DNA from: UBA965 sp046303375
Lineage (GTDB): Bacteria > Chloroflexota > Chloroflexia > Chloroflexales > Roseiflexaceae
Length of the DNA stretch: 13,931 bases
Direction of reading: 5' to 3'
NCBI GenBank assembly: GCA_046303375.1
Contig: JBKCGB010000025.1
Location: 1 to 13,931 of the forward strand
Below, piece after piece: positions 13,271-13,931 of the stretch (position 1 is the stretch's first letter; every line of letters starts with the position of its first letter). The notes beneath the pieces are model-generated. The model ran no database searches, was not told where the DNA came from, and worked only from the letters and a program-made list of their open reading frames with translations. The position numbers and the translations under genes are program-made.

Positions 13271-13931
13271 ATGCACACCGTTCAGCTACTCATCGTCCAT
13301 AGTCAATCAATTGTGGTGGCAGGGATTGAGGCACTCGTCAAGCGGATTGCCGGTTGGCATATCTGTGGCAAAACTGCGCATGCAAGCGAAGCATTGCAGT
13401 TTGTGCGCCACGCGCCTCCACACATCGTGGTGGTCGAACACATGCTCCCAGGGCTCAATGGCATTGCGCTATGTGCCTTGTTACACACCCATATGCCACA
13501 TATCGCTACGGCAATCGTTGGCGACTTGCCCCAAGAACAACAACTCATCGCTGCGGCCCATGGCGTCGGATTGTTTATTCCACCATCAATGAGTGCCCGT
13601 GAAATGGCAATACTCGCCGTCCAGCTCAGACAAGCACAACCACGGCGCACCACCTATCATTCTACACACGCAGTTGCGCGCTGGCGCTCCATGCTCCACC
13701 AAGCACAAATCGAACGCACCGCACAGGATGTCCCGTTCCTCAGTGCACGCGAACAGCACATTATCGCATGGGTGGCACGTGGCTATAGCAACCGCAGAGT
13801 CGCCGAAATGCTGGGGATTAGCCCGCATACGGTCAAACAACACCTCGACAACATCTATGCCAAGTGCCATGTGCACAACCGGGCAGCAGTAGTCAGCATG
13901 GCACTCAAATGGGGCTGGATTGAGCAGGTGT
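13271..13931 (+). CDS. LuxR/NarL-type response regulator with degenerate receiver domain (partial)
   Basis: The frame is open from the ATG at 13271 to the window edge (220 codons, no stop); only a few residues are probably missing. GGAGG sits 5 nt upstream of the start. Residues 1-125 have the receiver layout and 155-218 a LuxR/GerE helix-turn-helix (LSAREQHIIAWVARGYSNRR, then VAEMLGISPHTVKQHLDNIY). The receiver lacks its usual active site: the acidic pair is His10-Ser11 (IVHSQ), the phospho-acceptor Asp is Glu56 (VVVEHMLPGLNG), the Thr/Ser position is Gly84 (AIVGD) and the Lys is Pro104 (LFIPPS). It therefore should not be switched by phosphorylation and may be constitutive, ligand-controlled or controlled by dimer partner. 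No sensor kinase is visible; its target genes are unknown. Confidence 0.88.
   Translation, partial: MHTVQLLIVHSQSIVVAGIEALVKRIAGWHICGKTAHASEALQFVRHAPPHIVVVEHMLPGLNGIALCALLHTHMPHIATAIVGDLPQEQQLIAAAHGVGLFIPPSMSAREMAILAVQLRQAQPRRTTYHSTHAVARWRSMLHQAQIERTAQDVPFLSAREQHIIAWVARGYSNRRVAEMLGISPHTVKQHLDNIYAKCHVHNRAAVVSMALKWGWIEQV

Overview
The window looks like a stretch of bacterial chromosome, moderately GC-rich. Chloroflexota is my best guess. The evidence is family resemblance rather than a marker gene: a SufR-headed suf operon in sufCDSUB order with a trailing Rieske protein, a short stand-alone HAS-barrel-like protein, a small SWIM zinc-finger protein, and LuxR-type regulation. No phage, transposon, CRISPR or plasmid feature is visible.

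Layout. Everything from 39 to 11907 is read on the minus strand. From its upstream end this block holds aroK-aroB (shikimate pathway, overlapping in a TGATG), then the iron-sulfur assembly operon sufR-sufC-sufD-sufS-sufU-sufB (10141 down to 4386). After a spacer with two strong hairpins comes a compact set: a Rieske [2Fe-2S] protein, a JAMM metallopeptidase and a MoeB/ThiF-type E1 fused to a rhodanese. A 94-residue conserved hypothetical and a HAS-barrel-like protein follow, then a tRNA-Leu(UAG) with its own promoter and terminator, and finally a SWIM zinc-finger protein and a cytosolic glycerophosphodiester phosphodiesterase. On the plus strand are a Gfo/Idh/MocA oxidoreductase (12022-13125), diverging from aroK and closed by a clear rho-independent terminator, and a LuxR-type response regulator that runs off the right edge.

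How the genes fit together. SufS takes sulfur from cysteine, SufU relays it, SufB/SufC/SufD form the scaffold and ATPase complex on which the cluster is built, and SufR is a winged-helix sensor with cysteines placed to hold a cluster and repress the operon. The Rieske, JAMM and E1-rhodanese genes extend the sulfur theme towards a ubiquitin-like sulfur-carrier route, but no ThiS/MoaD/CysO-like carrier is encoded here.

Main oddities. (1) sufC, normally indispensable, has an in-frame TAA at codon 146, exactly where relatives carry Tyr and just before the ABC signature. (2) The partial response regulator has lost the key residues of its receiver domain and has Glu at the phospho-acceptor position. 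(3) A perfect 17-bp A+T-rich palindrome lies upstream of the sufR promoter and may be an operator. (4) SufU has an unusually short segment between its second and third metal-binding cysteines.
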